Assembly (NCBI GenBank): GCA_020073585.1
Contig: JAIQEV010000003.1
Location: 87,287-151,286 of the forward strand
Length of the DNA: 64,000 bases
Direction: 5' to 3'
Source: Terriglobia bacterium
GTDB lineage: Bacteria > Acidobacteriota > Terriglobia > Acidiferrales > UBA7541
Each line of letters opens with the position of its first letter. Position 1 is the first letter of the stretch. Positions 8,497 through 17,192 of the stretch are shown piece by piece. The notes under the pieces are model-generated. The model was given only the letters and a program-made list of their open reading frames with translations. It made no database searches and was not told where the DNA came from. The translations under genes were made by a program, and so were the position numbers.

Positions 8497-9615
8497 ATGG
8501 CTGGAATCACGCTGAGCGAATTGCTGAAGAAGATGATCGAGATGGGCGGGAGCGACCTGCACATCACCACCAACAGCGCGCCGCGCATCCGCGTGCACGG
8601 GCATCTGAAGCCGCTGGACATGCCGCCGCTGACCGCCGCGGATACCAAGTCGCTGGCCTACAGCGTGCTCACCGACGCGCAGAAGCACCGTTTCGAGGAG
8701 AACCTGGAGCTCGACTTTTCCTTCGGCTTGAAGAATATCGCGCGATTCCGCGGCAACATCTTCAATCAGCGCGGCGCGGTCGCCGCGGTCTTCCGGACCA
8801 TTCCCTGGGAGATCAAGAACTTCGAGGCGCTGGGACTGCCGCCGATCATCAAGACCATGTGCGATAAGCCGCGCGGGCTGGTTCTGGTGACTGGGCCGAC
8901 GGGTTCGGGGAAATCCACCACGCTGGCCGCGATGCTCGACAAGATCAACAGCGAGCGCGAAGAGCACATGATCACGGTCGAGGACCCCATCGAGTTCCTG
9001 CACAACCACAAGAAGTGCCTGGTGAACCAGCGTGAAGTCCACTCGGACACGCATTCCTTCGCCAATTCGCTGCGCGCCGCGCTGCGTGAAGATCCCGACG
9101 TGGTGCTCATCGGCGAAATGCGCGATCTGGAAACCATCGAGTCGGCGCTGCGCATCGCGGAAACGGGCCATTTAACCTTTGCGACCCTGCACACGAATTC
9201 GGCGGCTTCGACCATCAACCGCATCATTGACGTTTTCCCGTCCCACCAGCAGCCGCAGATTCGCGCGCAGCTTTCCATGGTGCTGGAAGGGATTCTCTGT
9301 CAAGCCCTGCTGCCGCGCATGGATGGGCGGGGCCGCTTGATGGTGATGGAAATCCTGGTGCCGACTCCGGCCATCCGCAACCTGATCCGCGAGGACAAGA
9401 TCCATCAGATCTATTCCTCCATGCAGACGGGCACCGGCGTATCGGGCATGCAGACCTTCAACCAGAGCCTGGCGAATGCCTTTTTCCAGAAACAGATTTC
9501 CCTGGAAACAGCCCTCTCACGCTCGTCGAACCAGGACGAACTGCAGGACATGATCAACCGTGGCGTCGCAACGAGTCCGGCCGGCGGCATGAAGGCTCCC
9601 ACGGGGCGGCGGTAA
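8497..9615 (+). CDS. pilT: type IV pilus retraction ATPase PilT
   Basis: PilT is the hexameric ATPase that depolymerises and retracts pili, driving twitching. The 372-residue product has the PilT/GspE core with Walker A GPTGSGKS (133-140), Walker B VLIGEMRD and the His box LTFATLHTNSA. The C-terminal AIRNLIRE helix, characteristic of PilT and needed for retraction in known systems, is intact, as is the following QIYSSMQTG. It lacks the zinc ribbon of PilB, as expected. It starts 18 bp after pilB. Confidence 0.96.
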   Translation: MAGITLSELLKKMIEMGGSDLHITTNSAPRIRVHGHLKPLDMPPLTAADTKSLAYSVLTDAQKHRFEENLELDFSFGLKNIARFRGNIFNQRGAVAAVFRTIPWEIKNFEALGLPPIIKTMCDKPRGLVLVTGPTGSGKSTTLAAMLDKINSEREEHMITVEDPIEFLHNHKKCLVNQREVHSDTHSFANSLRAALREDPDVVLIGEMRDLETIESALRIAETGHLTFATLHTNSAASTINRIIDVFPSHQQPQIRAQLSMVLEGILCQALLPRMDGRGRLMVMEILVPTPAIRNLIREDKIHQIYSSMQTGTGVSGMQTFNQSLANAFFQKQISLETALSRSSNQDELQDMINRGVATSPAGGMKAPTGRR

Positions 9616-9624
9616 ACCGGTTTT

Positions 9625-9644
9625 CGCCCGGTGCAGGCCGGGCG
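9625..9644 (+). other. small hairpin between pilT and pilC
   Basis: CGCCCGG (9625-9631) and CCGGGCG (9638-9644) form a 7-bp GC stem with a 6-nt loop in the 62-bp pilT-pilC gap. There is no T-run, so it is not a standard terminator; it could stabilise the upstream mRNA or attenuate transcription. Confidence 0.3.
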
Positions 9645-9677
9645 GGCCGAGAGCAGTGACTGAGGAGGGGTACGAAC

Positions 9678-10886
9678 ATGCCCGTTTTTACCTATCGAGG
9701 CACGAATCGCGCGGGCGCCACCGTGAGCGGTGAAATGGCCGCGCCGAACAAGAACGAACTCAGCATGATGCTGCGGCGCCAGCAGATCACGCCCACCAAG
9801 ATGTCGGAGAAGGGCAAGGAGTTCAACCTTCCGACGTTTGGCGGCGGCGTGACAGCCAAGGATCTGGCGATTTTCACGCGCCAGTTTTCGGTAATGATCG
9901 ACGCCGGACTTCCGCTGGTGCAGTGTCTGGAAATTCTCGCCAGCCAGCAGGAGAACCCGACGTTTCAGAAGGTCCTGGTCGGCACGCGCGGCGCCGTCGA
10001 GGGCGGCTCGACGCTTTCCGCGGCCATGCGCGGGTATCCCAAGGTGTTCGACCCGCTCTATGTGAACATGGTGGAAGCCGGGGAAACGGGCGGTATTCTG
10101 GACACCATTCTGCAGCGCCTGGCCACGTACATCGAAAAGAACGTGAAACTGCAGCGCGCGGTGAAATCGGCCATGGTCTACCCGATCGGTGTTCTCTCGG
10201 TGGCCGGCGGCGTCATCGTCTTGCTGTTGTGGAAAGTAGTGCCGATTTTCGCAACGTTGTTCCTGGGCCTGGGTGTCGATCTGCCACTGCCGACCAAGAT
10301 CGTGATCGCGCTGAGCAACTTCATCGGCAGCATTTTCGGGTTCATGATCCTGGTGACGGCAGTCGGAGCCTTCTTCGGTGTCAAGGCCTGGTACGGGACG
10401 CCGCAGGGGCGCTATTTCCTGGATGCTTTGCTGCTCAAGCTTCCGCTCATGGGGGTCCTGCTGCGCAAGATCGGCGTGGCGCGCTTTACGCGCACGTTGG
10501 GAACGTTGATCTCCAGCGGCGTGCCCATCCTGGAGGGATTGGACATCACGGCGCGGACGGCGGGCAACGCGGTCATCGAGAAGGCGCTGCTGAGCGTGCG
10601 CAAGTCGCTGGAAGAAGGCAAGACGCTCACCGAGCCGCTGAAAGAATCGAACGTTTTCCCGGGGATGGTCACGCAGATGATCGGGGTCGGCGAACAGACG
10701 GGTGCGATGGACACCATGCTGCAGAAGATCGCCGACTTCTATGAAGAAGAAGTGGACGCGGCGGTAAAGGATCTATTGACGGCGCTGGAACCCATCATGA
10801 TCGTGGTTTTGGGCGGCGTCGTCGGCGGCGTGGTCATTTCGATGTATCTGCCGCTCTTCTCGCTGATCGGCAAGTTGAGCAAGTAG
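9678..10886 (+). CDS. pilC: type IV pilus inner-membrane platform protein PilC
   Basis: PilC is the polytopic platform protein that couples PilB and PilT to pilin insertion. The 402-residue product has two repeated GspF domains (about 70-195 and 270-395). Each begins with a cytoplasmic helical bundle carrying FTRQFSVMIDAGLPLVQCLE or its equivalent and ends in a membrane helix; a third helix precedes the second domain. The C-terminus (EPIMIVVLGGVVGGVVISMYLPLF) is typical. GGAGGGG at 9663-9669 precedes ATG 9678. Length is standard for the family. Confidence 0.95.
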   Translation: MPVFTYRGTNRAGATVSGEMAAPNKNELSMMLRRQQITPTKMSEKGKEFNLPTFGGGVTAKDLAIFTRQFSVMIDAGLPLVQCLEILASQQENPTFQKVLVGTRGAVEGGSTLSAAMRGYPKVFDPLYVNMVEAGETGGILDTILQRLATYIEKNVKLQRAVKSAMVYPIGVLSVAGGVIVLLLWKVVPIFATLFLGLGVDLPLPTKIVIALSNFIGSIFGFMILVTAVGAFFGVKAWYGTPQGRYFLDALLLKLPLMGVLLRKIGVARFTRTLGTLISSGVPILEGLDITARTAGNAVIEKALLSVRKSLEEGKTLTEPLKESNVFPGMVTQMIGVGEQTGAMDTMLQKIADFYEEEVDAAVKDLLTALEPIMIVVLGGVVGGVVISMYLPLFSLIGKLSK

Positions 10887-11025
10887 CCGCAATCCCCAAA
10901 GTGTCGCGGCTGCGCCGGGCAGTCGGCGAAGCCTGAGGGAAATACTTCTCAGGACATGCCTTCTCCGGCTCCATCGCAGCTCCTAAACGGCCGGCGAGGG
11001 GCACTTTTTTTCGGTAGCGGAGCGC

Positions 11026-12642
11026 ATGGAGCATACGCAAGCAACGCGGGACTGGCTGCATTGGCTGACACGCGTCCGGCTGATGATGATCGTGCTCATC
11101 CTGGGCGTGGCCGTGGTCTGGCCGCAGTATGCGCCGCCCTCGGTTTTCTCCCGCTATCTCCTCCCGCTCATCATGATCTTCTGGATTACCCTGGGCATCC
11201 TGTACGCCATCCTGGTGCGCTGGATTCCGCAGGCCCGCTGGCACGCGCCGTTGCAGGTGGGCGGCGATATCTTGCTCATTACCGCGGTGGTCTACGTCAC
11301 CGGGGTCCAGGAAAGCTATTTTATCTCCCTCTACTTGCTGGTCATTATTGTGGCCAGCATTCTTTTCAGCCGGCGCATGGCCTTCGTCACCGCCGGGCTG
11401 TGCCTGGTGCTCCTGGCGGCGCTTTCGGTGGTTGCCTATGCGGAAAAGGTTCCCCGGACATATGCCGTGGTACCCGCCGCGGCCGGACTGCGCCTGTGGT
11501 TCCTCAGCCATTTCCTGGCGTTCTTCGCGGTGGCCTATCTTTCCGGATTGCTCGCGCAGTCACTCTATTCCAAGGGCCAGGAGCTTGAGGAAAAGCGCGA
11601 AGAGCTTCTCGACCTGCGGAACTTCACCGAAGACATCATCGATTCGATGCGCGGGGGCCTGATCACCACCGACCTGGAAGGCCGCATCCTGCTCCTGAAC
11701 CGCACGGGTGAGGAGATTCTCGGGTACCGCTTCGAGGATCTGCGCGGGGCGAGCCTGGCCGAGAAGTTCCCCGGGTTCTGGCTGCCGGGAAAGACGGATG
11801 GGCAAGGCGACATGGTGGCGCGGCGGGAGATCGATTTTCTGACGGCGGACCAAGAGGAACGCTTCCTGGGGATATCCGTGTCGCCGTTTCGGTCGCGCGA
11901 TCCGCGGCAAAGCGGCTTTGTTTTCAATTTTCAGGACCTGACGGAATTGCGGCGCCTGGAACAGGAAGTGGCCACGAAGGAACGCATGGCGGCGCTGGGA
12001 CGGCTGTCGGCTGCCATCGCCCACGAAATCCGGCAGCCCCTTACGGCCATGGCTGGGGCCGTAAAGGAACTGGCGCGGCTGGTGCCTCTGGAGGAGGATG
12101 AGAAGCACCTGGTGAATATCGTCAGCCGCGAATCGGAGAGGCTGAACCAGATCATCACCGACTTTCTCAGCTACGCGCATGAGAAGACCTACGAATTCCA
12201 GGAAGCGGACGTCAGCGCGCTGCTCGATGAAGTGCTGACCCTGATCGAAAAGAAACCGGAGTATCAGGCCAAGTATCGGATCGTTCGCGTCTACACCGGG
12301 AAGATGCTGCGTGCCCGGGTGGACGTGAACCGCATGAAACAGGTGTTCTGGAACCTGTGCGACAACGCCTTGCGGGCCATGCCCGGGGGCGGCACGCTCA
12401 CCGTGCAACTGGAGCCGCAATTGTCCTGGCTGCGCATTGCCTTTCGCGACACCGGCGTCGGCCTGGATGCCAAGCGCCGAGAAAAAATATTTGAGCCCCT
12501 GCAATCGGGGTTCGAGGGCGGTACCGGGCTCGGGCTTTCCATTGTCTATCAGATCGTGCAGGCGCACAGCGGAAAGATCAGCGTGATTTCGGAAAAGAAC
12601 CAGGGCGCAGAGTTTGTCGTGGAATTGCCCCGGGTGGCATAG
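11026..12642 (+). CDS. pilS: sensor histidine kinase PilS
   Basis: A 538-residue membrane kinase that in known systems controls pilin transcription through PilR. The N-terminal ~185 residues form six predicted membrane helices, as in PilS. A short coiled coil, a PAS domain (about 200-310) and HisKA with phospho-acceptor H333 in [11 protein letters not shown] follow, then HATPase motifs [17 protein letters not shown] and GTGLGLSIV. It lies between pilC and pilR on the same strand; ATG 11026 is preceded by GCGGAG. Confidence 0.93.
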   Translation: MEHTQATRDWLHWLTRVRLMMIVLILGVAVVWPQYAPPSVFSRYLLPLIMIFWITLGILYAILVRWIPQARWHAPLQVGGDILLITAVVYVTGVQESYFISLYLLVIIVASILFSRRMAFVTAGLCLVLLAALSVVAYAEKVPRTYAVVPAAAGLRLWFLSHFLAFFAVAYLSGLLAQSLYSKGQELEEKREELLDLRNFTEDIIDSMRGGLITTDLEGRILLLNRTGEEILGYRFEDLRGASLAEKFPGFWLPGKTDGQGDMVARREIDFLTADQEERFLGISVSPFRSRDPRQSGFVFNFQDLTELRRLEQEVATKERMAALGRLSAAIAHEIRQPLTAMAGAVKELARLVPLEEDEKHLVNIVSRESERLNQIITDFLSYAHEKTYEFQEADVSALLDEVLTLIEKKPEYQAKYRIVRVYTGKMLRARVDVNRMKQVFWNLCDNALRAMPGGGTLTVQLEPQLSWLRIAFRDTGVGLDAKRREKIFEPLQSGFEGGTGLGLSIVYQIVQAHSGKISVISEKNQGAEFVVELPRVA

Positions 12643-12686
12643 CCCCGGGCGGGACCGAGGCGGATTTTCGAGGAACGGATACACGT

Positions 12687-14063
12687 ATGGCACTCATTCT
12701 CGTGGTGGATGACGAACGCTCAATCTGTGAACTGTTGGAGATTACCTTTCGCAAGGAAGGCCACAAGGTTGAGGTGGCCCATTCCGTGGAAGAGGCGCAG
12801 CGCAAGCTGGCAGCCAAGATTTTCGACATCGTGATTTCGGATATTCGCATGCCCGGCAGCACGGGTGTGGACCTGCTGAAGTATGTCAAGGAGGTCTCTC
12901 CGGACTGCTTTTTCCTGCTGATTACCGGCGTGCCCACGGTGGAAACGGCCATTGCGGCCGTCAATTCCGGCGCGGACCGCTACGTCATCAAGGATCACGA
13001 ACTGGTGGACCAGTTGAGGCGCGCGGTGCGCGCCGCTTCTGAAAACCTGCGCTTGCAGAAGGAGGCCGGCTATCTGCGCCGGGAAGTGCGCCGGCTGACG
13101 GGCCTGGACAACATCATCGGGCAGAGCCCGAGTATGCGCGCCATCTTCGAGTTGATCCAGACCGTCGCCCCGCAGAGCAGCCGCGTGCTGATCACGGGGG
13201 AGAGCGGGACGGGAAAGGAGCTGGTGGCCCGCGCCATCCACGAGAACAGCGCCCGGGCCGCGGCCCCGTTTATCACCATCAACTGCGGCGCGTTTCCCGA
13301 GACCCTGCTGGAATCCGAACTTTTCGGATATATGAAGGGCGCCTTTACGGGAGCCAATGAAAACCGCCGCGGGCTTTTCCAGGCGGCGCACGGCGGCACG
13401 CTCTTCATGGACGAGATCGGCAACATGAGCCTGACCATGCAGGTAAAGCTCTACCGCGTGCTGCAGGAAGGGAAGCTGCGTCCGCTGGGCAGCACGGAAG
13501 AGACGGACGTGGATGTGCGCGTGATTACCGCCACCAACAAGGATTTCGAAAAGGAGATCGCCGAAGGGCGCTTCCGGGAAGACCTCTATTACCGGCTCAG
13601 CGTCATCCCCATCCATCTCCCGCCGTTGCGCGAACGGCGCGACGACATTCCGCTGCTGGCGCGGCATTTCCTGGAAAAGTTCACGAAGGTGATGAACAAG
13701 CCGATCCGGGGGATTTCTCCCGAAGCCATGCGCCGCCTGGAAGCCTACGAATGGCCGGGAAATGTGCGCGAGCTCGAGAATACCATGGAGCGCGCGGTGG
13801 CTCTCGAAATCGGAAGCGAGGTTTCCGTCGGCGTTCTGCCGGGCCGCATTGGCGGTTACGAAACGCCGGCGAGTGCGCCGGGCAACGGGTCTTTCCATTT
13901 GTCCGTCGACGGGCTGGATTTTGAAAAGCAGATGGCGGAAATGGAAAGACGTTACCTGCAGGCCGCCTTGGAAGCCGCCGGTGGTGTGCGCACCCGCGCC
14001 GCCGAGTTGCTGAAGATCAGTTACCGTTCCTTCCGGCACTACGCAAAAAAACACAACGTGTAG
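12687..14063 (+). CDS. pilR: sigma-54-dependent response regulator PilR
   Basis: The 458-residue NtrC-type activator is the partner of PilS. The receiver domain has D9/D10 and phospho-acceptor D52. The AAA+ domain has Walker A GESGTGKE (171-178) and an intact sigma-54 loop GAFTGA, so it should activate -24/-12 promoters. The C-terminus has a Fis-type helix-turn-helix (TRAAELLKISYRSFRHYAKK). The two pilin genes 1.8-2.6 kb downstream have matching -24/-12 promoters and a shared palindrome, making them the likely targets. It starts 44 bp after pilS. Confidence 0.94.
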   Translation: MALILVVDDERSICELLEITFRKEGHKVEVAHSVEEAQRKLAAKIFDIVISDIRMPGSTGVDLLKYVKEVSPDCFFLLITGVPTVETAIAAVNSGADRYVIKDHELVDQLRRAVRAASENLRLQKEAGYLRREVRRLTGLDNIIGQSPSMRAIFELIQTVAPQSSRVLITGESGTGKELVARAIHENSARAAAPFITINCGAFPETLLESELFGYMKGAFTGANENRRGLFQAAHGGTLFMDEIGNMSLTMQVKLYRVLQEGKLRPLGSTEETDVDVRVITATNKDFEKEIAEGRFREDLYYRLSVIPIHLPPLRERRDDIPLLARHFLEKFTKVMNKPIRGISPEAMRRLEAYEWPGNVRELENTMERAVALEIGSEVSVGVLPGRIGGYETPASAPGNGSFHLSVDGLDFEKQMAEMERRYLQAALEAAGGVRTRAAELLKISYRSFRHYAKKHNV

Positions 14064-14089
14064 CGGCTTGCCGAGTGAGGGGCAAGCCG
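14064..14089 (+). terminator. hairpin at the 3' end of the pilBTCSR operon
   Basis: CGGCTTGCC (14064-14072) and GGCAAGCCG (14081-14089) form a perfect 9-bp stem with an 8-nt loop directly after the pilR stop and before the convergent glycosyltransferase gene. There is no strong U-tract, so termination efficiency is uncertain; it could serve both strands. Confidence 0.55.
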
Positions 14090-14102
14090 CAGGCGCCGGC
14101 CG

Positions 14103-15449
14103 TCAGCGGCGCGGAGCGAGTTCTGCGAGCGGATCCACCTTGCCCGCCGGCAGCCGCCGTTTGCCGCGCAGCGTCCGCAGCGGATAGGCCACGGCCAGGA
14201 CCGCCAGCAGTCCCATGGCAGGGTCAATCGGATGCCGGTAGCGCGGGGACGTTTGCGTGATGTAGTACACCAGCGGAAAGAGAAGCAGCAGGCAGAGCAG
14301 CGGGATGCTTTGCAACGGCTGCGCGCGCTGCACCAGGAACAAGCCCAGCAAAGCCAGCAAGGAGAAGAGATAGCCGCCCGCCAGGCTGATCTTCAGCGAC
14401 AGCGGAATCCCTTTCCAGATATCGGCCAGGGGCTCCCACGTTCCCGTCCAGTTGTACATGAAACGCCGGAAGACGAAACGTCCGAAATCCGCAGGGTGTG
14501 TTTTGATGAATTGCATGGCCAAGCTCTGTTTTTCTTGCATATAGGCGATCTCACCCATGCGGACAAACTTTTCGCGTTCCTGCGCATTCTCGGTGGGATG
14601 CAGCCACCAGGACCAGGTATCGGGAACCTCGGGATTGTTCCCCAGCCACAGTACCAAGCCGAACGGGGACCGGAACAGCAGCGCCTTGTGGAAGACAACC
14701 TGGTTGCGGATCAGCCAGGGAGAAACACCCGCTGCAAAGACCACCAGTGCCAGGACCCCAAGCCGCAGCCAGGAGGCGCCGCGTTGCCGCGCCCGATAGG
14801 TCGCATATCCGAGCAAGCCCGGAAATACCGAGAGAACGGCGGCGTTGGTCAGCGCACCGAAAGCCCAGAGCCCGCCATAACCGGTCCAGCGGCTTGGGCG
14901 GTCCGTATCGTCCAGCGCGTAGGTGGCCCACAGCAGAAGGGTCAGGAGCAGTGCCGACAGGCTGGTATCCCAGGTCCAAACGGCGCAAAAGAAGAGCGAA
15001 GTGCTATTCAGAGCCCAGCACCAGGCCGCAGCGGCGCCAACGCCGGGGCTGAACAGCCGCCGGCCAAGCGCATACAGGGGAAAGCAGGCTAGTGCCGCCA
15101 GAAGGCAATTCAAGATTTTGATGACGATTTCGGTGCTCCGCGCATAAATTCCGAAAACCTTGAAAATGCCCGCCAGGATGTAGGGATAAACCGGCGTGAT
15201 CCAGGCGGTCGGTCCGGATTCCACATTCAATGGCGAGCTGAAGCCGCGCCCCTCGGCGAGAGAGCGTGCGATCTGGCCGGTTTCGTAACCGGGGACGATG
15301 TGCGTGACGATGCGTCCAGGCCGGATCCACTGCACGTACGCGAGATAGGCGAGGCGTATCGCAAAGGCCAGGACAAAGATTACAGCAGGCGACGTTAGGT
15401 ATCGGCGCAGACCCTGGCCGGGATTTGGTGCAAGCGCTGGGCTATCCAT
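14103..15449 (-). CDS. GT39-type membrane glycosyltransferase (ArnT/PMT family)
   Basis: A 448-residue polytopic inner-membrane protein with about ten hydrophobic segments and a first periplasmic loop carrying acidic residues (YETGQIARSLAEGRGF), the layout of dolichyl/undecaprenyl-phosphate-sugar-dependent transferases such as ArnT. These transfer a sugar from a polyprenyl carrier to lipid A or protein. It lies between the pilR operon and the pilins, so pilin glycosylation is conceivable, but nothing in the sequence proves it. ATG 15449 is chosen over a TTG 12 codons upstream. Confidence 0.75.
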   Translation of the reverse strand: MDSPALAPNPGQGLRRYLTSPAVIFVLAFAIRLAYLAYVQWIRPGRIVTHIVPGYETGQIARSLAEGRGFSSPLNVESGPTAWITPVYPYILAGIFKVFGIYARSTEIVIKILNCLLAALACFPLYALGRRLFSPGVGAAAAWCWALNSTSLFFCAVWTWDTSLSALLLTLLLWATYALDDTDRPSRWTGYGGLWAFGALTNAAVLSVFPGLLGYATYRARQRGASWLRLGVLALVVFAAGVSPWLIRNQVVFHKALLFRSPFGLVLWLGNNPEVPDTWSWWLHPTENAQEREKFVRMGEIAYMQEKQSLAMQFIKTHPADFGRFVFRRFMYNWTGTWEPLADIWKGIPLSLKISLAGGYLFSLLALLGLFLVQRAQPLQSIPLLCLLLLFPLVYYITQTSPRYRHPIDPAMGLLAVLAVAYPLRTLRGKRRLPAGKVDPLAELAPRR

Positions 15450-15650
15450 ACGAGGGAGTTTATCGGCGGGCACCCGCAGCTTCAATTATTACGTGCGGAG
15501 GCGTTTCCAAGTCCTGAAAAGGAATTCTTGTGTGCGACAAACCGCTCCACATCCGCGGAGGAGGTTCTGAGCGGCATAGGAGAAAGCCATGCGGCCGATT
15601 TATGCTGTCCTTCAAGTAGGAACTGCGAACGGTTGAAGCGACATTAAGTG
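15450..15650. other. upstream part of the pilA1 intergenic region
   Basis: The 405-bp gap between the divergent glycosyltransferase and pilA1 is more AT-rich than its surroundings. The first 200 bp contain no recognisable gene or hairpin; the regulatory elements lie at 15651-15846 and are listed separately. Confidence 0.4.
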
Positions 15651-15667
15651 GTGACGGAAAGTGTCAT
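15651..15667 (+). promoter_or_regulatory. candidate PilR operator upstream of pilA1
   Basis: TGAC (15652-15655), seven bases, then GTCA (15663-15666) form an inverted repeat centred at 15659. The same TGAC-N7-GTCA palindrome occurs upstream of pilA2. In both cases its centre is 133 bp before the first T of the -24 element, a normal distance for sigma-54 activators. The link to PilR is inference from gene context. Confidence 0.65.
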
Positions 15668-15790
15668 TTCCAGGATGGAATTGGATCGGTCGTACTGGCG
15701 ATGGTGGAATTTGTTTCTACGGCAAATTGTAAGCTCTGCATAATGAGTTACTTACCATACTACTGCAGTTTGCAAAATAGAGCAGTGCCT

Positions 15791-15807
15791 TTGGCAGAAG
15801 ACATGCA
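15791..15807 (+). promoter_or_regulatory. sigma-54 (-24/-12) promoter of pilA1
   Basis: TGGCAGAAGACATGCA (15792-15807) matches the sigma-54 consensus TGGCACG-N4-TTGCW: GG at 15793-15794, GC at 15805-15806, correct 10-bp separation. The expected start near 15818 gives a leader of about 37 nt containing AAGGAG before ATG 15855. Confidence 0.8.
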
Positions 15808-15854
15808 TCATATGGGGTCAGTTCGCGGAATGCCAAATTCCAAGGAGATTCTGA

Positions 15855-16334
15855 ATGCGTAAGAACCAAAAGGGTTTTTCGTTGATTGAGCTTCTGATCG
15901 TGGTGGCCATCATTCTGATTATCGCCGCGATCGCCATTCCCAACTTGCTGCGCTCGAAGATGGCCGCCAACGAATCTTCGGCTGTCGGGTCGCTGCGTTC
16001 GATCAACACCGCTTCCGTCACCTATTCCTCCACCTACGGGATCGGTTTTCCGGTGAACCTGAGCAGTCTGCAAGCGGTGGCGGCTGGCACCAATGCCAGC
16101 TCGACTGCGGCGGACTTGATTGACTCCGTGCTTTCCAGCGGCACGAAGAGCGGCTACAACTTCACGCTTACCGGTCTGCTAAGCGGCACCATCGTGCAGA
16201 CGTACACGGCCGTAGCGAACCCGGTCACCCCGGGCCAGACAGGTAACCGGTACTTCTTCACGGATCAGAGTTTCGTGATCCGTCAGAGCACGACCGCACA
16301 GGCAACGGTTACCGATACCCCGATCGGAAATTAA
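15855..16334 (+). CDS. pilA: type IV pilin PilA (first copy)
   Basis: The 159-residue prepilin has a six-residue basic leader ending MRKNQKG, cleaved before Phe8. The canonical N-terminal helix FSLIELLIVVAIILIIAAIA has Glu at mature position 5. The rest is a globular head rich in Ser, Thr and Gly, typical of a major or paralogous pilin. AAGGAG at 15841-15846 sets the start. It is followed by a strong terminator and a paralogue (pilA2) with near-identical first ~55 residues. The prepilin peptidase at 41.4-42.4 kb is the likely processing enzyme. Confidence 0.93.
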   Translation: MRKNQKGFSLIELLIVVAIILIIAAIAIPNLLRSKMAANESSAVGSLRSINTASVTYSSTYGIGFPVNLSSLQAVAAGTNASSTAADLIDSVLSSGTKSGYNFTLTGLLSGTIVQTYTAVANPVTPGQTGNRYFFTDQSFVIRQSTTAQATVTDTPIGN

Positions 16335-16358
16335 GATCAGTCCAGAAGCAGTACCCGG

Positions 16359-16392
16359 CACGGAGGGAGCATTGCTCCCTCCGTGTTTTTTT
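16359..16392 (+). terminator. strong Rho-independent terminator after pilA1
   Basis: CACGGAGGGAGC (16359-16370), loop ATT, and GCTCCCTCCGTG (16374-16385) form a perfect 12-bp stem followed by seven Ts (16386-16392). It should end the pilA1 transcript and separate the two pilin genes into independent units. Confidence 0.92.
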
Positions 16393-16449
16393 GTTTACGG
16401 ATAGATTCCACTTGGATATCAAAAATCAGATAATGTCAGGCAAAAAATG

Positions 16450-16466
16450 GTGACAGATACTGTCAC
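16450..16466 (+). promoter_or_regulatory. candidate PilR operator upstream of pilA2
   Basis: GTGACAGATACTGTCAC is a perfect 7-bp inverted repeat with a 3-bp centre, a stronger version of the TGAC-N7-GTCA site before pilA1. Its centre (16458) is 133 bp upstream of the first T of the pilA2 -24 element, the same distance as at pilA1. Binding by PilR is inferred. Confidence 0.68.
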
Positions 16467-16590
16467 TAACGGAAATAAAGAGAGGGTAGTTGTCTTGTAG
16501 GGTGCGATTTAGCTTCGTGGAGTAAGTCTAACCCCTGTGGTATGTTGGCGTTGAAGGATATTTAAATATCTGTTAAAAGAGATTCTGTTT

Positions 16591-16606
16591 TGGCGCAAAA
16601 AGTGCG
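16591..16606 (+). promoter_or_regulatory. sigma-54 (-24/-12) promoter of pilA2
   Basis: TGGCGCAAAAAGTGCG matches the -24/-12 pattern, with GG at 16592-16593 and GC at 16604-16605, 10 bp apart. The -24 T to ATG distance is 64 bp, against 63 bp at pilA1, so the two promoters have nearly the same geometry. The predicted start is near 16617. Confidence 0.72.
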
Positions 16607-16654
16607 TATATAACTTTAGAACAATTGAGAACTTTAGGATTCAGGGGATCGCGA

Positions 16655-17122
16655 ATGCGCAAGAAACAACAGGGCTTTTCGCTGATCGAGCTTCTGATCG
16701 TCGTGGCCATCATTCTGATTATCGCGGCGATTGCAGTTCCCAACCTGCTGCGTTCCAGGATAGCGGCGAATGAGGCTTCGGCTGTGGCTTCGCTGCGCAC
16801 CATCAACACTGCGTGTGTCACCTATTCGTCTACCTACGGGATTGGCTACCCGACGTCATTGAGCAGTCTGGCGGAGTCGGCTACCGCCAGCTCAACCGCT
16901 GCGGATTTGCTCGACAGCATGCTCTCCACTGGCACCAAGAGCGGCTACAACTTCACGCTCACCGGGGGTGCTGCGCCAGGAGGCATAGTCCAGACGTATA
17001 CGGCGACGGCGGCCCCGGCAAGCCCGGGCCAGACCGGCAACCGGTACTTCTTCAGCGATCAGTCCGGCGTGATCCGGCAAAAGATTGGTGGCCCGGCGAC
17101 GGTCACGGACACTCCGATTTGA
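16655..17122 (+). CDS. type IV pilin PilA (second copy)
   Basis: A 155-residue prepilin paralogous to the gene just upstream: leader MRKKQQG, then FSLIELLIVVAIILIIAAIA with Glu5. The head shares the SAVxSLRxINTA...TYSSTYGIGxP and GTKSGYNFTLTG segments and the C-terminal pattern PGQTGNRYFFxDQSxVIRQ. Differences concentrate in the middle and in the last 15 residues. ATG 16655 is in the standard pilin position; an in-frame codon ten residues upstream would spoil the leader. Its separate promoter and operator suggest independent but parallel control. Confidence 0.9.
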   Translation: MRKKQQGFSLIELLIVVAIILIIAAIAVPNLLRSRIAANEASAVASLRTINTACVTYSSTYGIGYPTSLSSLAESATASSTAADLLDSMLSTGTKSGYNFTLTGGAAPGGIVQTYTATAAPASPGQTGNRYFFSDQSGVIRQKIGGPATVTDTPI

Positions 17123-17177
17123 GTGGTGGAAGACCGCTTCCGGTCGCACTCCCCGGCACCCGGCAATACCCAAAAAT

Positions 17178-17186
17178 TGCTACACT
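17178..17186 (+). promoter_or_regulatory. extended -10 element placing the lolA-like start at the RNA end
   Basis: TGCTACACT, with hexamer TACACT at 17181-17186, lies only 6 bp before ATG 17193. The expected start of transcription falls on or beside the ATG, so the mRNA would be leaderless. No Shine-Dalgarno sequence is visible, which agrees. No clear -35 box is present. Confidence 0.45.
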
Positions 17187-17192
17187 GCTTCC

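Noticed and set aside
10932..10953. Hairpin CCTGAG/CTCAGG between pilC and pilS
   Set aside because: Only a 6-bp stem with no T-run, too weak to call a terminator.
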